Assembly (NCBI RefSeq): GCF_033949425.1
Contig: NZ_JAXAVX010000001.1
Span: 186,001-250,000, forward strand
Length of the DNA: 64,000 bases
Direction: 5' to 3'
Source: Patulibacter brassicae
GTDB lineage: Bacteria > Actinomycetota > Thermoleophilia > Solirubrobacterales > Solirubrobacteraceae
In this document: piece by piece, positions 8,596-16,658 of the stretch
Layout of the letters: the number at the start of each line of letters is the position of its first letter
How positions within the stretch are numbered: the first letter of the stretch is position 1
Notes under the pieces: model-generated
The model's database searches: none
What the model was told of the DNA's origin: nothing
What the model saw: only the letters and a program-made list of their open reading frames with translations
Made by a program: the position numbers and the translations under genes

Positions 8596-9219
8596 TCAGT
8601 CGACGAGCGTCGTCAGCAGGTCGCGCGCGAACCGGACCACGCGCTCCCCGTCGTACTCGTCCGGCCGCGCGATGAGCAGCCGGGCGCCCTCCTCGCAGGC
8701 GGCGAGCAGCACGCGGGGAAGGAGGTCCGCGTCGATCCGCCCGAGCGCCGGACGCTCCTGCACGACCTGGGCGAGCAGGCCGCGCACGTGCTGCAGGACG
8801 AGCGCGCGGCCGGCGTCGACGGCGTCGCGCAGCTCGCGCGGCGTCTCGTCAGGCGGGACGAGGATGAGCCGCCACGGCGTGGGGTTCGCGGTGATCGCGC
8901 GCGTGACGGCCTCGACCCAGCGCAGCGGGGCATCGAGCGGGTCGGCGGCGTCGGCGTCCGCCGGGACCGCGTCGGCGAACATCTCCAGCGCGCGCGTCGA
9001 CTCGCGCTCCAGCAGCGCCCCGAGCAGCGCGTCGCGGTTGCGGTAGGCGTTGTACACGACGGTCTTCGCGAGGTCGGCGCGCCGCGCGACGGACTCCATC
9101 GTCACGGCGCCGAAGCCCTCCTCGACGATGAGCTCGAGCGCCGCGTCGAGGACCTGCTGCCGCCGGACCTCGATCGGCAGGCGCGGCTGGCGCGGGCGGG
9201 GGAGGGCGGGCTCGGCGAT
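8596..9219 (-). CDS. TetR family transcriptional regulator (non-canonical start)
   Basis: TetR-type repressor. The N-terminal HTH reads QQVLDAALELIVEEGFGAVTMESVARRADLAKTVVYNAYRNRDALL when split at its helices; the rest is a ligand-binding domain. The complete HTH is only covered if translation begins upstream of GTG 9105. Between that GTG and the in-frame TAG just before 9219 there is no ATG, GTG or TTG. The annotated start is an ATC codon at 9219; a CTG at 9180 is the alternative. It probably controls the downstream oxygenase. Confidence 0.7.
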   Translation of the reverse strand: MAEPALPRPRQPRLPIEVRRQQVLDAALELIVEEGFGAVTMESVARRADLAKTVVYNAYRNRDALLGALLERESTRALEMFADAVPADADAADPLDAPLRWVEAVTRAITANPTPWRLILVPPDETPRELRDAVDAGRALVLQHVRGLLAQVVQERPALGRIDADLLPRVLLAACEEGARLLIARPDEYDGERVVRFARDLLTTLVD

Positions 9220-9295
9220 GGGCCGATGCTAGCCGCCGGTCACCGCACGGACGCACGCGGCCGACGGCCGCGGACTAGCGTTCGCGCCGATCGCC

Positions 9296-10093
9296 GTGAC
9301 GAGCACCACCGCCCTGACCTACACCTGCGTCGGCCCGAGCTGCGCCTGGCCGACGGCGACGCGCGCGACGAGCTGCCACCGGCTCGACGCCGGTGACCGG
9401 ACGGTGCTCGTCGACCTCGGGCACGGCGCGCTGCAGGCGCTGCGCGCTGCGGAAGCGCCCCTCGATCGGCTCGACGCCGTCCTGCTGACGCACCTGCACC
9501 TCGACCACTGGGCCGACCTCGTGCCGCTCGTGTGGATGCGGCGCTTCGAGCTCGGCGCCAGCGCGCCGCTGCCCGTCGTCGTGCCCGAGGGCCAGGCCGC
9601 ACGGTTGCGCACCGCGCTGGAGGCGCTCGACGCGCTCGACGTCCTGGACTGGATCGCGCTGACCGAGCTCCAGGCGGGCCTGCCGCCGACCGGCGTCGGA
9701 CCGGTCGCGGTCACCGCCGTCGCGCTGCCGCACAGCGCCGTGCTGACGGTCAACGCGTACCGGCTGCAGGTCGCCGACGGCACGACGATCGTCGTGAGCG
9801 GCGACTGCGGTCCCAGCGACGCGCTGCCGGCGTTCGCCCGCGACGCGGCGCTGCTCGTGCTGGAGGCGACCGTCCCCGAGCCGCTCGCCGGCCACCTGAC
9901 GCCGGGCGAGGCCGGCGCGATCGTCGCCGCGGCGCAGCCCGGGCGGGCGCTGCTCTGCCACTACCTCGAGCCGCTCGGGGGGCCGGCGGAGCTCGCGATC
10001 GCGCGCGCCGCCTGCCCGGACGTCCCGATCGCGTTCGCGCAGCCGGGCGAGCGGGTCCCGGTCGCGCCTCGCCCGGCCACGACGCCGGGCTGA
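9296..10093 (+). CDS. metallo-beta-lactamase-fold hydrolase (RNase Z/phosphodiesterase-like)
   Basis: A 265-residue MBL-fold enzyme. The dinuclear metal motif H-x-H-x-D-H is complete (THLHLDHWADL, His66, His68, Asp70, His71). Further likely ligands sit in GDCGPSDAL, GHLTPGEAG and LLCHYLEPL. The opening CVGPSCAWPTATRATSCH resembles the G-x-x-G-x-x-P-x-x-x-x-x-x-S-C entry strand of actinobacterial MBL phosphodiesterases and RNase Z relatives. Substrate unknown. Start is GTG 9296; TAGCGT at 9276-9281 is a possible -10 giving a very short leader. Confidence 0.8.
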   Translation: MTSTTALTYTCVGPSCAWPTATRATSCHRLDAGDRTVLVDLGHGALQALRAAEAPLDRLDAVLLTHLHLDHWADLVPLVWMRRFELGASAPLPVVVPEGQAARLRTALEALDALDVLDWIALTELQAGLPPTGVGPVAVTAVALPHSAVLTVNAYRLQVADGTTIVVSGDCGPSDALPAFARDAALLVLEATVPEPLAGHLTPGEAGAIVAAAQPGRALLCHYLEPLGGPAELAIARAACPDVPIAFAQPGERVPVAPRPATTPG

Positions 10094-10178
10094 GGACGCG
10101 ACGCGCCCCCGCCCGCGGCGCGGGGCCGACCAGCCGCCGACGGCGCCGGACGGGCGGCCCGGGTCGCCTCCCCGCCGC

Positions 10179-11678
10179 TCAGGCCGGCGCTCCGCACCAG
10201 CGCGCGAGCGCGTCCGGCAGCCCCGTCGCGCGCCCATCGCCGCCGACCCACGCGACGTAGCCGTCGGGCCGGACGAGCAGCCCGGTGGGCGCGGCGACCG
10301 CGCCGAGGACCGGGAGCTCCCACGGCCCGGCGGCGCGCGCCCGGACGACGCGCACCCGCTCGGGCACGTCGGCGGCGTCCAGCGGCGCACCGCGGCCGAG
10401 ATCCAGGAGCAGCGGGCGCGCGTCGTGCAGCAGCTCGGACGTCCGGCGGGGACCGTCGTCGGTGGCGAGATCGAGGTCCGGCACGCGCCGGCCGAGCAGC
10501 GGGTGGCCGTCGCCGAGGTCGTAGTGGACGTCGAGGCCCGAGAGCGCGCCGGCGAGCCGCGTCCGGGCCTCGTCCAGCTCGAGCAGCTCGTCGACGACCT
10601 CGCGCAGCGCAGCGGTCCGGTCGTCGCCGCGGGCGAGGGCCGTGAGCGCCATCGTGTGGCGCTGCGCGCGGGCGGCGACGGGCCGCCGCTCGGCGTCGTA
10701 GGTGTCCAGGAGCGACGTCGGCGAGACCCCGTCGAGGACCTGCGCGAGCTTCCAGCCGAGGTTCACCGCGTCCTGGAGGCCGAGCTGCAGCCCCTGTCCA
10801 CCCATCGGGGCATGGATGTGCGCCGCATCGCCCGCGAGCAGCACGCGACCGGACCGGTACGTCGACGCGAGCCGGGTCGTGTCGCGGAAGCGCGAGAGCG
10901 ACGAGGCCTGGCGCAGGCCGAAGTCCCGGCCCCACAGCCGCCGCAGCGCGTCGCGCAGCTCCTCGAGCGTCGGGGCGTCGCCCGCCTCGACGACGTCCTC
11001 GCGCGCCACGACGCGGTGCCCGTCCTCCGCGGGACCGATCGCGTAGACCCCGCGCGCGTCGCGTCGCAGCCCGACCTCCGGCTCCTCGTCGAAGGCGACC
11101 TCGGCGAGCAGGTAGCTCGTCGCCGCGTCCCAGCCGGGGAAGCCGATCCCGGCGGCCTTGCGCACGAGGCTGCGCCCGCCGTCGCAGCCGACGAGGTACG
11201 CCGCCCGGAGCCGGGCGCCGTCGTCGAGGTCGATCGTCACGCCGTCGGCGTCCTGCGCGATGGCGGCGATCGCGCGCCCGCGGAGCACCCGCACGCCGAG
11301 CTCGTCCGCCCACGTGCCGAGCAGCTCCTCGAACCGGTTCTGCCAGAGGGCGAGCGCGTACGGGTGGCGGGTCGGGAAGCCCGCGAGGTCGAGGGTCGTG
11401 GTGCCGTAGGAGTGGACCTGCACGGGGGAGCCGGCCGCGAGCACCCGCTCGGCGATCCCCCGCTGATCGAGGATCTCGATCGTCCGCGCGAGCAGTCCGC
11501 CCGAGCGCGAGCCCAGGTGCTCGTCGGCGGTCCGTCGCTCGACGACCACCGCGTCGACGCCGGCCAGCGCGAGCTCGGCGGCGAGCATCACGCCGGTCGG
11601 GCCGGCCCCGGCGATCACCATCGCGTGCTCGCCCGCCGCCGCGCCGCGCCCGGAGGCGCCCTTCGTCACGTTCACCAT
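10179..11678 (-). CDS. FAD-dependent aromatic-ring monooxygenase (PheA/TfdB family)
   Basis: A 499-residue class A flavoprotein hydroxylase. The Rossmann dinucleotide motif is VIAGAGPTGVMLAAELALAG, the DG motif is LVGCDGGRSLVRKA, and the GD motif is VLLAGDAAHIHAPMGGQGL followed by DAVNLGWKL. A thioredoxin-like C-terminal domain (PDGYVAWVG ending) matches polyketide and phenol hydroxylases. It should insert one oxygen using NAD(P)H; the substrate is unknown. GGGAG lies upstream of ATG 11678, with CATACT as a possible -10. It is divergent from the cupin gene. Confidence 0.85.
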   Translation of the reverse strand: MVNVTKGASGRGAAAGEHAMVIAGAGPTGVMLAAELALAGVDAVVVERRTADEHLGSRSGGLLARTIEILDQRGIAERVLAAGSPVQVHSYGTTTLDLAGFPTRHPYALALWQNRFEELLGTWADELGVRVLRGRAIAAIAQDADGVTIDLDDGARLRAAYLVGCDGGRSLVRKAAGIGFPGWDAATSYLLAEVAFDEEPEVGLRRDARGVYAIGPAEDGHRVVAREDVVEAGDAPTLEELRDALRRLWGRDFGLRQASSLSRFRDTTRLASTYRSGRVLLAGDAAHIHAPMGGQGLQLGLQDAVNLGWKLAQVLDGVSPTSLLDTYDAERRPVAARAQRHTMALTALARGDDRTAALREVVDELLELDEARTRLAGALSGLDVHYDLGDGHPLLGRRVPDLDLATDDGPRRTSELLHDARPLLLDLGRGAPLDAADVPERVRVVRARAAGPWELPVLGAVAAPTGLLVRPDGYVAWVGGDGRATGLPDALARWCGAPA

Positions 11679-11812
11679 CTGCCTGCTCCCTCGTCCGTCC
11701 GTGGGGTTGCGGCGAGCGAGTATGGGGGAGGTTCCGCGACCTCATGAGACGGATTTCTGCGGTATACCTTGGATGTGGCGGGAGGCCTCCCGGCCCGGCC
11801 GCGGCGGCCGAC

Positions 11813-11818
11813 TAGGGT
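11813..11818 (+). promoter_or_regulatory. -10 element (TAGGGT) driving a leaderless leader ORF
   Basis: TAGGGT ends 6 nt before GTG 11825, the spacing seen at many other starts in this window. Confidence 0.5.
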
Positions 11819-11824
11819 GACCTC

Positions 11825-11857
11825 GTGCGTCATCTCACCGCCGGGGCCCGCGCATGA
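11825..11857 (+). CDS. 10-codon leaderless leader peptide coupled to the cupin gene
   Basis: The tiny ORF MRHLTAGARA starts at a GTG 6 nt after TAGGGT and ends with TGA 11855-11857, which overlaps the cupin ATG (11854-11856) as ATGA. It lies between promoter and cupin, which has no Shine-Dalgarno of its own. The likely role is to deliver ribosomes for re-initiation. Identical architecture occurs at 17972 and 52578. Translation is inferred, not shown. Confidence 0.5.
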   Translation: MRHLTAGARA

Positions 11858-12234
11858 GCGCGTGGCGCAAGACGAGCTTCGATCGCCTGCGCGACGTCAG
11901 CCCGGCCGACGCGCCGATGCAGTGGAAGATGGCGCGCGACGCGCTGCGCTCGCCGGAGCTCGGGGTCAGCCGGTTCAGCTACGACCCGGGAGCGCGGATG
12001 CCGTTCGGGCACCGGCACGGCGAGCAGGAGGAGCTCTACGTCGTGGTCGGCGGCGGGGGAACGGCGAAGCTCGACGACGAGCTGGTCCCGCTCGAGACGT
12101 GGGACGTCGTGCGGGTGCCGCCGCAGGTCTGGCGCTCGTTCGCCGCCGGCCCGGAGGGCCTGGACCTCATCTGCATCGCCGGGCGGCGGCCGCCCGGCGG
12201 CGACACGGAGCGCGACGCCGACTTCTGGGACTGA
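11854..12234 (+). CDS. cupin-domain protein
   Basis: A 126-residue single cupin. Motif 1 is visible as FGHRHGEQEELYVVVGGGG (the two His and Glu are metal ligands) and motif 2 as DVVRVPPQVWRSFAAGPEG, where the usual second His is replaced. Such proteins are small sugar-isomerase-like or sensor-like barrels, and no specific reaction can be assigned. The start is translationally coupled to a 10-codon leader ORF. It is followed by the DGPF/ECF42 pair on the same strand after 109 bp. Confidence 0.75.
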   Translation: MSAWRKTSFDRLRDVSPADAPMQWKMARDALRSPELGVSRFSYDPGARMPFGHRHGEQEELYVVVGGGGTAKLDDELVPLETWDVVRVPPQVWRSFAAGPEGLDLICIAGRRPPGGDTERDADFWD

Positions 12235-12343
12235 GCACGAGCGGGGCGACGGATCGCGCGATCCGATGTCGAGAACCGAGATGCGACTCCGTCCCAGGAG
12301 CAGAACGGGGCCACGAGGGCCGCGTCGTCCGAAGGAGATCACC

Positions 12344-12751
12344 ATGGCGAAGTACCTGCTGCTGAAGCACTACCGCGGCGCACCGGCGGCGGTGAACGAC
12401 GTGCCGATGGACCGTTGGGCACCGGACGAGGTCACCGCCCACCTGCAGTACATGCGCGACTTCGCCAAGCGGCTCGAGGGCACCGGCGAGTACGTCGACC
12501 ACCAGGCGCTGTCGCCGGAGGGCACGTTCGTGCGCTACGACGGCGAGGGTCGCCCGCCGGTCACCGACGGGCCGTTCGCGGAGACGAAGGACCTCATCGC
12601 CGGCTGGATGGTCATCGACGTCGAGAGCTACGACCGCGCCCTCGAGCTCGCCGGCGAGCTGTCCGCGGCGCCGGGCGCCAACGGCGAGCCGATCCACGAG
12701 TGGCTCGAGATCCGTCCGTTCTACGGCGTGCAGGCGACCGCCACCGAATGA
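12344..12751 (+). CDS. YCII-related DGPF-domain protein, partner of ECF42 sigma factor
   Basis: A 135-residue ferredoxin-like (dimeric alpha-beta barrel) protein. It begins MAKYLLLKHYRG and contains VTDGPFAETKDLIAGW, the DGPF signature. In many actinobacteria DGPF proteins are encoded next to and controlled by ECF42 sigma factors; here the sigma gene overlaps by 4 nt (ATGA at 12748). Biochemical activity of the family is unknown. AAGGAGA precedes ATG 12344. Confidence 0.85.
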   Translation: MAKYLLLKHYRGAPAAVNDVPMDRWAPDEVTAHLQYMRDFAKRLEGTGEYVDHQALSPEGTFVRYDGEGRPPVTDGPFAETKDLIAGWMVIDVESYDRALELAGELSAAPGANGEPIHEWLEIRPFYGVQATATE

Positions 12752-13893
12752 GCGAGGCGCTGCTGCGGGAGCTCGTGCCCGCCGTCATCGGGGTCCTCGT
12801 CCGTCGTGGAGCGTCCTTCGCGACGGCCGAGGACGCCGTGCAGGACGCGGCCGTCGAGGCGCTGCGGACGTGGCCGAGGGAGGAGCCGCGCGATCCGAAG
12901 GGGTGGCTCGTGACCGTCGCCTGGCGACGCTTCGTCGACGGCGTGCGCGCCGACGACGCCCGGCGCCGCCGAGAGGAGCTCGTCGACGCCGAGCCGCGGC
13001 CGGAGCCCGGACCCGAGGAGGACGACACGCTGCAGCTCTACTTCCTCTGCGCGCACCCGTCGCTCACGCCGGCGTCGGCCGTCGCGCTGACGCTGCGGGC
13101 CGTCGGCGGCCTGACGACGCGCCAGATCGCGCAGGCGTACCTCGTGCCCGAGGCGACGATGGCTCAGCGGATCAGCCGCGCGAAGCGGACGATCGCCGAC
13201 GTCCGCCTCGACGAGCCGGGCGACGTCGCGACGGTCCTGCGCGTGCTGTACCTCGTGTTCAACGAGGGCTACTCGGGCGACGTCGACCTCGCCGCCGAGG
13301 CGATCCGCCTGACGCGGCAGCTCGCGGCCGGCGTGCCGCACGAGGAGGTCGCCGGTCTGCTCGCCCTGATGCTGCTGCATCACGCGCGGCGCCCGGCGCG
13401 GACCGACGACGACGGCGCCCTGATCCCGCTCGCCGAGCAGGACCGCGCCCGCTGGGACACGCGGCTGATCGCCGAGGGCGTCGCGATCCTGCAGGCGGCG
13501 CTGGCGCGCGATCGCCTCGGCGAGTTCCAGGCCCAGGCGGCGATCGCCGCGCTGCACGCCGACGCGCGCTCGCACGAGGAGACCGACTGGGTCCAGATCG
13601 TCGAGTGGTACGACGAGCTCGTCCGGCTGACCGACAACCCGGTGGCGCGCCTGAACCGCGCCGTCGCGCTCGGGGAGGCGGACGGCGCGCGCGCCGGACT
13701 GGCAGCCCTCGCCGAGCTCGACCCGAACCTGCCGCGCTACGCCGCCGTGGCGGCGTACCTGCACGAGCGTGCGGGCGACCCCGCGACCGCGGCGCGGCTG
13801 TACGTCGCCGCCGCCGGCGCGGCGACGACGCTGCCCGAGCGTGATCACCTGACGCGGCAGGCCGCGCGCCTCAACGCCCAGGAACGCGGCTGA
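12748..13893 (+). CDS. ECF RNA polymerase sigma factor, group ECF42
   Basis: A 381-residue sigma-70-family protein. Residues ~1-70 are region 2 (FATAEDAVQDAAVEALRTWP, PKGWLVTVAWRRFVD) and ~110-160 region 4 (LTTRQIAQAYLVPEATMAQRIS). A C-terminal extension of about 200 residues contains the DUF6596-type LYLVFNEGYSG motif and helical repeats (NPVARLNRAVALGEADG). That extension, not an anti-sigma factor, is characteristic of ECF42. It overlaps the DGPF gene, so the two are co-transcribed and probably autoregulated. Confidence 0.9.
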   Translation: MSEALLRELVPAVIGVLVRRGASFATAEDAVQDAAVEALRTWPREEPRDPKGWLVTVAWRRFVDGVRADDARRRREELVDAEPRPEPGPEEDDTLQLYFLCAHPSLTPASAVALTLRAVGGLTTRQIAQAYLVPEATMAQRISRAKRTIADVRLDEPGDVATVLRVLYLVFNEGYSGDVDLAAEAIRLTRQLAAGVPHEEVAGLLALMLLHHARRPARTDDDGALIPLAEQDRARWDTRLIAEGVAILQAALARDRLGEFQAQAAIAALHADARSHEETDWVQIVEWYDELVRLTDNPVARLNRAVALGEADGARAGLAALAELDPNLPRYAAVAAYLHERAGDPATAARLYVAAAGAATTLPERDHLTRQAARLNAQERG

Positions 13894-13936
13894 TCGGTCC
13901 GAGGGCCCGCCGGGAGGCGCTCTACCGTCGTCGCGC

Positions 13937-14650
13937 ATGAGCGATGGAGACCGCCGAGACAGCCCTGAGGACGACGCCGAGCTCGTGCGGGAGGCCGACG
14001 CGCGCAGCGACGTGCCGAAACGCCGGTATCGGCTTCGGGCGCTGGACGTCGCCCTCGGGGAGGAGCTCGAGGACGCCGGAGCGCTGACGTTCCGCGAGCT
14101 CCGCGACCACGTCGCCGATCGCGACCTCCTCGGATGCCCGGTCACGGACGACACGCTGTGGGAGTGGTGGCACTACGCGCTGCGGCGGCAGCTCCTCGAG
14201 CCGCGCGACCCGCGGGCGGTGCAGCGGTTCGGCCTCACCGCCGAGGGTCGCGCGCAGATCGTCCGGCGACGAGCCTCCGAGTCGGGGCTGGTGACGCCGG
14301 CCTTCGTGCGGACCGGGCGGCTGGCGATGGCCCGGGAACAACCGATCACGCTGGCGATTGCCCTCGTCGCCTTGGTGTCGGCGAATCCGAGCACGCGCTC
14401 GTTGCTCGTGCTGGCCGTGACCATCCTGTTCCTCGCCGTCGTCCTGGGCCCGCTCGTGGATGTGCTCGTCGCCCGGCGGCTCGACCGCACCACCAGCCGG
14501 CGGGCGTTGTCGCGCCACGTCGCCTGGCTCGACGGTGCCGCCGTCCCGCGATGGTTGTGGTTGCCTGGTCTGAGAGCGTGCGATCCGTCGCTCGTGCGGC
14601 GGTTGCCGGCCCCGCCGCTCCAGCTACGGAGCGGCGAGGGGAGCCACTGA
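13937..14650 (+). CDS. membrane protein with N-terminal winged-helix-like domain, unknown
   Basis: A 237-residue protein of unrecognised family. Residues ~30-115 look like a compact winged-helix (LTFRELRDHVADRDLLG, TDDTLWEWWHYALRRQLLEPRD, FGLTAEGRAQIV). Residues ~138-172 are two close hydrophobic helices (ITLAIALVALVSANPSTRSLLVLAVTILFLAVVLGPLVDVLV, split at the turn). The tail is basic and Trp-containing. It could be a membrane-tethered regulator, but nothing confirms that. A TACCGT sits 8 nt before the ATG. Confidence 0.6.
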   Translation: MSDGDRRDSPEDDAELVREADARSDVPKRRYRLRALDVALGEELEDAGALTFRELRDHVADRDLLGCPVTDDTLWEWWHYALRRQLLEPRDPRAVQRFGLTAEGRAQIVRRRASESGLVTPAFVRTGRLAMAREQPITLAIALVALVSANPSTRSLLVLAVTILFLAVVLGPLVDVLVARRLDRTTSRRALSRHVAWLDGAAVPRWLWLPGLRACDPSLVRRLPAPPLQLRSGEGSH

Positions 14651-14882
14651 CACCGACCGGCCGAGCGGTAGCAGGGTCACCGCGGCGTTCGAGCACGGTC
14701 GCGGGAGCGGCACGCCGACGTGGCCGACGTGGGCCGAGACCGCTCGCGAGCTGAGCCACGGCCGAGTGTCTCGCGCGACGAGCGGATCGACCGCGCTTCC
14801 CTCCCAGGTCGTCATAAGATCGATTATCGAGCACAGAGGAGAGAGGTTCCCAGCCCTGGCGCCCCGTGATACGAGTGTCGTC

Positions 14883-15662
14883 ATGGCTCGTGTCGGATTG
14901 CTGCACCCCGGCGCGATGGGCGCCGCGCTCGGCGCGCAGCTGGTCGGTCGTGGGCATCAGGTCCTGTGGGCGAGTCGCGGACGCTCGGGATCGACCGCAG
15001 CGCGCGCGACGCGCGCCGGGTTGCTCGACGTTGGGAGCATCGACGAGCTGCTTCGACGCAGCGAGCTGGTCATCTCGGTCTGCCCGCCGCACGCTGCCGT
15101 GGAGACGGCACGGTCGGCGTCGGGGTTCGCGGGACCCTTCCTCGACGCCAACGCCGTCTCGCCTGCGACGGCCGCCGCGATCGCCCACGCGGTCGGCGGC
15201 CGGACCGCGGACGGCGGGATCGTCGGGCCGCCGCCGACCGACAGCGGGACGACGCGCCTCTACCTCTCCGGCTCCGCAGCGCCGGACTTCCAGGCGCTGT
15301 TCACCGGGACCGCGGTCGACGTGCGCGTGCTCGACGACGGTGGTCCCTACGCGGCATCGGCGCTCAAGATGGCGTTCGCGGCCTGGTCGAAGGGCAGCGC
15401 CGCGCTGTTGCTCGCCACGGCGGACGCGGCAGATCGACTCGGCGTCGGTGATGCGCTCTCCCACGAGTGGGCGATCTCCCGTCCGCGCCTCGCCGCGCAG
15501 CTCGAGGCCGCGCAGCGGGACGCCGCCGAGAAGGGCTGGCGATGGGCCGGCGAGATGGACGAGATCGCCGCGACCTTCGGCGACGTCGGCCTCTCCCCCG
15601 GATTCCACGAGGCAGCGGCATCGACGTACCGCTCGCGGCCGCAGCACCGCGACCCAGCCTGA
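14883..15662 (+). CDS. NAD(P)-binding dehydrogenase, DUF1932 family
   Basis: A 259-residue oxidoreductase. It opens with a Rossmann motif (VGLLHPGAMGAALGAQLVGRGH), continues with SVCPPHAAVETA and ANAVSPATAAAIA, and ends in a helical DUF1932-like domain with the conserved ALKMAFAAWSKGSAALLLA. This resembles 6-phosphogluconate/beta-hydroxyacid dehydrogenases and imine reductases. ATG 14883 is preferred to an upstream in-frame start at 14766 because the Rossmann strand begins immediately. The 230 bp before it is slightly AT-richer, with TAAGAT at 14815 as a possible -10. Confidence 0.8.
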   Translation: MARVGLLHPGAMGAALGAQLVGRGHQVLWASRGRSGSTAARATRAGLLDVGSIDELLRRSELVISVCPPHAAVETARSASGFAGPFLDANAVSPATAAAIAHAVGGRTADGGIVGPPPTDSGTTRLYLSGSAAPDFQALFTGTAVDVRVLDDGGPYAASALKMAFAAWSKGSAALLLATADAADRLGVGDALSHEWAISRPRLAAQLEAAQRDAAEKGWRWAGEMDEIAATFGDVGLSPGFHEAAASTYRSRPQHRDPA

Positions 15663-15788
15663 CCGCCGCCCGGTGGGGCGTTCCGACTCTCGGTCGCGGA
15701 AGGGCGACGCGCGTCGGGCGTCGTCATCACCGCGCGTCCGGCGCGGACCGACGTCGATGACGCGGACCGAGGCGCGCCGACGAGCGCC

Positions 15789-16457
15789 TCAGGCGATCGG
15801 GAAGCGCTCGGCCAGCGCGACGGCGGTCCGGCGCACGCGCTCGGCGTCCAGGGCGTCGCCACGGTTGATGCGCTTGGCCAGCGGCCTCGGATGCAGCAGC
15901 GGGAACCCGCGCATGGTGATCGTGCCGAGCAGCGGCAGGTCCGCGTCGACGACGCACAGGGCGCCGTGGACCGGGACGCCCGGAGCGAGCGCGGCCGCCG
16001 CGTCGGTCACGAGCGAGACCTGCTTCGCCAGGCCGTCGAGGAGCTTCGTCCGGTCGCGCCCGGCGATCGTGAGCTTCGCGGCGCCGAGCAGCGGCGCCTG
16101 CACGGCGACCCGACCGGTGTAGCGCTTCGTGTCGATCACCCAGATCCCCGAAGGCGCGACGACGACGTGATCGATGTTCGCGCGGGTTCCCGGGATCCGG
16201 CGGTCGTGCAACGCGATCGCCTCGGGCCGCAGGCGGCTCCCCAGCACCTCGGCGACGTGCTCCTCGCCGCGGGCGCCGCGTGCCCAGGCCGTCTCGTGGC
16301 CCGGCTCCGCCGCGAGCGCCAGCAGCGCCCCGCCGATGTGCGGGTGGCGGTCCCGCACGCCACGCTCGCGGCGGGCCCGCCGCCGCTCGTGCTCGCGGCG
16401 GGCGCTCGCGCCGGCGGTGCCGGTGTCGAGATCGGTCGACCCCTGCTCGCCCGTCAT
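15789..16457 (-). CDS. NERD-domain (nuclease-related) protein
   Basis: A 222-residue protein. The NERD core, distantly related to restriction-endonuclease-like nucleases, is visible as GARGEEHVAEVL, IPGTRANIDHVVVAPSGIWVIDTKRYTGRV (the catalytic-like D-x-K) and GALCVVDADLPLL. The N-terminal ~60 residues are basic. NERD proteins are associated with DNA handling, but their activities are mostly uncharacterised. ATG 16457 is the first start; no clear ribosome binding site. Confidence 0.8.
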   Translation of the reverse strand: MTGEQGSTDLDTGTAGASARREHERRRARRERGVRDRHPHIGGALLALAAEPGHETAWARGARGEEHVAEVLGSRLRPEAIALHDRRIPGTRANIDHVVVAPSGIWVIDTKRYTGRVAVQAPLLGAAKLTIAGRDRTKLLDGLAKQVSLVTDAAAALAPGVPVHGALCVVDADLPLLGTITMRGFPLLHPRPLAKRINRGDALDAERVRRTAVALAERFPIA

Positions 16458-16658
16458 CCGAGTCGCGTCGGCGGCACGAGCTCCGCACGACAGGACGCCC
16501 CGTCGGACTCGACGGATGTTCCCGTCCCAGGCGCCAGGTTCGGCCTCCCGCGCCGCGCGTCGCCGCCTCGTCTCCCGCGTGCACGGCGGCGGCGGTCGCC
16601 GCGACGCCGGAACGCCGGCTGACCGGCTGACCGGCTGCTCCTCAGCCTCGTTCCCGCC

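Noticed and set aside
14812..14830. ATAA...TTAT symmetric element before the DUF1932 gene as an operator
   Set aside because: Only the four outer bases on each side pair; symmetry is too weak to claim beyond a possible -10.
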